From Streptacidiphilus carbonis (GTDB taxonomy: Bacteria; Actinomycetota; Actinomycetes; Streptomycetales; Streptomycetaceae), in the NCBI RefSeq assembly GCF_000787775.1, contig NZ_BBPM01000024.1, positions 29,535 through 62,393 of the forward strand: a DNA stretch of 32,859 nt. Direction: 5' to 3'. This document shows positions 31,319-32,859 of this stretch, one piece after another (within the stretch, counting starts at the first letter, position 1; every line of letters starts with the position of its first letter). The position numbers and the translations under genes are program-made. The notes below the pieces were generated by a model. The model had not been told where the DNA came from and did not search any database. It saw nothing but the letters and a program-made list of their open reading frames with translations.

Positions 31319-31349
31319 AAGGGCCCGGAGACGACGTCTCCGGGCCCTT
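31319..31349 (-). terminator. Terminator of tRNA-Pro supplied by the element
   Basis: AAGGGCCCGGAGAC (31319-31332) pairs with GTCTCCGGGCCCTT (31336-31349), a 14-bp perfect stem with a 3-base loop. Read on the minus strand it starts nine bases after the tRNA 3' end and ends in TTT. It may also terminate int transcripts from the other side. Confidence 0.8.
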
Positions 31350-31356
31350 GACCTCT

Positions 31357-31399
31357 GTCGGGACGACAGGATTTGAACCTGCGACCCCCTGACCCCCAG
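31357..31399 (-). repeat. att copy 3 within the intact tRNA-Pro
   Basis: The 43-bp repeat in its working copy: it supplies the tRNA from the anticodon loop to the discriminator base, and continues rightward into the 5' half of the gene. Integration here therefore keeps the tRNA intact. Confidence 0.92.
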
Positions 31400-31431
31400 T
31401 CAGGTGCGCTACCAAGCTGCGCCACGTCCCG
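31358..31431 (-). tRNA. tRNA-Pro(GGG)
   Basis: 74 nt with no encoded CCA. The acceptor stem CGGGACG (from 31431) pairs with CGTCCCG (to 31359), with discriminator A at 31358. The anticodon loop is CTGGGGG (31399-31393), giving anticodon GGG at 31397-31395, and the T loop has GGTTCAAATCC. It is on the minus strand, downstream of the MFS gene, with 140 bp between. Confidence 0.95.
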
Positions 31432-31571
31432 AGGCTGCGGTGCCTTGCGGCTTCGCTGCCTGTTCCCGGTCTCCCGGGTACAGGAAGAACAATACAGCAC
31501 CGTGGCCCGTGCTCGCGCACGCCTTTCGGATCAGGGCGGGGGGACGGATGCGCTGGTCAGGGGGCTCGGAG

Positions 31572-32859
31572 TCAGGGGGTCGGGTTGCGGGAGTCGTAGC
31601 GGGCGAAGGAGGGGTAGCGGGCGGCGAGCAGGAGCATGACGGCCACGCAGGCGAGGCCGCCGCTCACCGCGGAGAACGTGGGCGAGGTGAGCTGCGCCAC
31701 TGTGCCGGACTCGAAGTCGCCCAGGCGGGGGCCTCCGGCTACGACGACCACGAAGACACCCTGGAGCCGGCCGCGCATGTCGTCCGGGGCCGCCTCCTGC
31801 ATGATCGTGTTGCGGAAGATCATGCTGACGGTGTCGGCGGCGCCCGCCACCGCGAGCAGCAGCAGGCCCAGCCAGAGCTGGCGGGCCAGCCCGAATCCGG
31901 CGATGGACAGCCCCCAGGCGAGTACCGCGAAGACGACCGCCAGGCCGTGCCGGTGCACCCGGCTGACCCAGCCGGAGAAGAGCGCCCCCAGCAGCGCGCC
32001 CACCGCGGGCGCGGCGGCCAGCAGGCCGACCGTGCTCGCGTCGCCGTGGAAGAGGAGCAGCGCCAGGGCCGGGAAGAGTGCGCGGGGCATGCCGAAGACC
32101 ATGGCGGCGAGGTCGGCCATGAAGCTCATCCGCAGGTTGGGGCGGTCCTTCAGGAAGCGCAGGCCGTCGAGGACGGAGGCGCGGGGACGGGCTCCGCCCG
32201 ACGGGCTCCCGCTGCTCTCCGGGCGCATCGACGGCAGCCGCCACATCGCGTAGAGCGAGGCGCTGAACGCGACCGCGTCCACCAGGTAGGCGGCCTGGTA
32301 GCTCCACACCCCGATCAGCAGGCCGCCCAGCATCGGCCCCACCGTCAGGCCCAGGTTCATGCTCACCGTGGACAGCGCGTTCGCCGCCGGCAGCTGCTCG
32401 GCCGGGACGAGCCTGGGCACCATCGACGCCCGGGCCGGTGCGTTCAGTGCGAAGCAGACAGCCTGCAGCGCCACCACCGCGTAGAGTACCCCGACCTGCC
32501 GAACGCCCAGGAAGGCCTGGACGGCCAGCGCCGTCGACAGCACCGCCAGCCCCGACGCGCCGTACAGACCGAGCCTGCGCCGGTCCATGGTGTCGGCGAT
32601 CGCACCGCCGTAGAGCCCGAAGGCGACCAGCGGGACCAGTGAGCAGAGCCCGACCAGTCCGGTCGCGAAGGGGGAGCCGGTCAGCGCGTACACCTGGACC
32701 GAGATGGCCAGCGCGGTCATCTGCTGGCCGATGGACGAGACGCTCTGCCCGAACCAGAGTCGCCGGAAGTGGGCGCTGGTGCGGAGCGGGGTGACGTCAG
32801 CGAGCGCGGTCCGCGCCAGGTTCCGCAGCCGGCCTGTGGGGCCGGCCGGGGCGGGTGGG
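31572..32859 (-). CDS. MFS transporter (EntS/MFS_3-like exporter), 5' end outside the window
   Basis: The frame is open to the right edge, and no plausible start codon occurs in the first 46 codons, so the gene is partial at its 5' end. At least 428 residues are present. Near the start is the family signature TPLRTSAHFRRLWFGQSVSS, followed by about eleven to twelve hydrophobic helices. The MFS loop motif ADTMDRRRLGLYG is between helices 2 and 3, and a second half-repeat starts around the loop with ESSGSPSGGARPRA. Proteins of this kind export siderophores or drugs by proton antiport; the substrate here is unknown. Confidence 0.9.
   Translation of the reverse strand, partial: PPAPAGPTGRLRNLARTALADVTPLRTSAHFRRLWFGQSVSSIGQQMTALAISVQVYALTGSPFATGLVGLCSLVPLVAFGLYGGAIADTMDRRRLGLYGASGLAVLSTALAVQAFLGVRQVGVLYAVVALQAVCFALNAPARASMVPRLVPAEQLPAANALSTVSMNLGLTVGPMLGGLLIGVWSYQAAYLVDAVAFSASLYAMWRLPSMRPESSGSPSGGARPRASVLDGLRFLKDRPNLRMSFMADLAAMVFGMPRALFPALALLLFHGDASTVGLLAAAPAVGALLGALFSGWVSRVHRHGLAVVFAVLAWGLSIAGFGLARQLWLGLLLLAVAGAADTVSMIFRNTIMQEAAPDDMRGRLQGVFVVVVAGGPRLGDFESGTVAQLTSPTFSAVSGGLACVAVMLLLAARYPSFARYDSRNPTP

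Larger units (their letters stand above)
16367..31399. mobile_element. Integrative and conjugative element (AICE) in tRNA-Pro
   Basis: A 15-kb element bounded by 43-bp direct repeats, with int and xis next to the tRNA-proximal end. It carries FtsK-type transfer, DUF2637, RRQRL-motif and GntR genes and a primase-polymerase/DUF3987 replication pair. This is the AICE class, typified by pSAM2, which also integrates in a proline tRNA gene; the replication genes are of the primase-polymerase kind rather than pSAM2 RepSA. Cargo at the left end comprises a VapBC-like pair, an Mrr-like nuclease and a GNAT acetyltransferase. I see no pra or pif homolog. All core genes appear intact, so it may be mobile. 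Confidence 0.92.

Noticed and set aside
31404..32642. Plus-strand open frame of 412 codons
   Set aside because: Antisense to the MFS transporter and starting inside the tRNA gene; composition is Gln/Arg/His-rich with no recognisable domain.

Overview
The window reads as high-GC actinobacterial chromosome, most likely Streptomyces or a close relative. The reasons are the very high GC at third codon positions, an RbpA-type RNA polymerase-binding protein, a typical streptomycete cold-shock protein beside a DEAD-box helicase, an MmyB-like regulator beside short-chain dehydrogenases, and an integrative element of the AICE class (pSAM2-like gene content) in a proline tRNA gene. This assignment is by recognition only; no database was searched.

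Positions 1-15135 are chromosomal and rich in accessory genes and debris. In order they hold: a decayed ADP-ribosylglycohydrolase tail; a HigBA-type toxin-antitoxin pair; two short-chain dehydrogenases divergent from an MmyB-like regulator; a deleted transposase remnant; a large HTH-NACHT/STAND ATPase divergent from a glycosyltransferase; a second transposase remnant carrying a 16-bp tandem duplication; rbpB-like; a DEAD-box helicase; a cold-shock gene with a structured leader; two genes or gene ruins of unknown function; and a second copy of the deleted transposase type.

Positions 15136-31431 form a tandem integration site in tRNA-Pro(GGG). A 43-bp sequence, the 3' part of the tRNA from the anticodon loop to the discriminator base, occurs three times (15136, 16367, 31357). 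The intact tRNA lies at 31358-31431 on the minus strand. The first interval is only 1.2 kb and contains a second HigBA-type pair. The second interval is a 15-kb AICE. Its left end has a VapBC-like pair, a membrane-anchored Mrr-like nuclease with a small membrane partner, a GNAT acetyltransferase and a GntR/UTRA repressor. A rightward transfer module follows (109-aa protein, DUF2637 membrane protein, RRQRL zinc protein, small zinc protein, FtsK/SpoIIIE translocase). Next come small accessory genes, a replication module (primase-polymerase and DUF3987 helicase-like protein), and xis and int beside the tRNA. Each of the three repeats is followed, in the direction of tRNA transcription, by a different terminator-like hairpin.

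The element also carries cis structures I could read directly: paired GntR-type operators, a leader resembling the rRNA antitermination leader followed by a hairpin, a cluster of GGGGAGG repeats just after the translocase gene (candidate transfer locus), a perfect 38-bp palindrome inside the primase gene, and a nested 240-bp inverted repeat between the helicase and xis (candidate origin or integrase/Xis arm region).

Positions 31432-32859 return to chromosome, with an MFS exporter gene running off the right edge. The best candidates for something undescribed are the divergent STAND ATPase/glycosyltransferase pair with its repeated promoter motif, the membrane-tethered Mrr-like nuclease, and the nested palindromes of the element.
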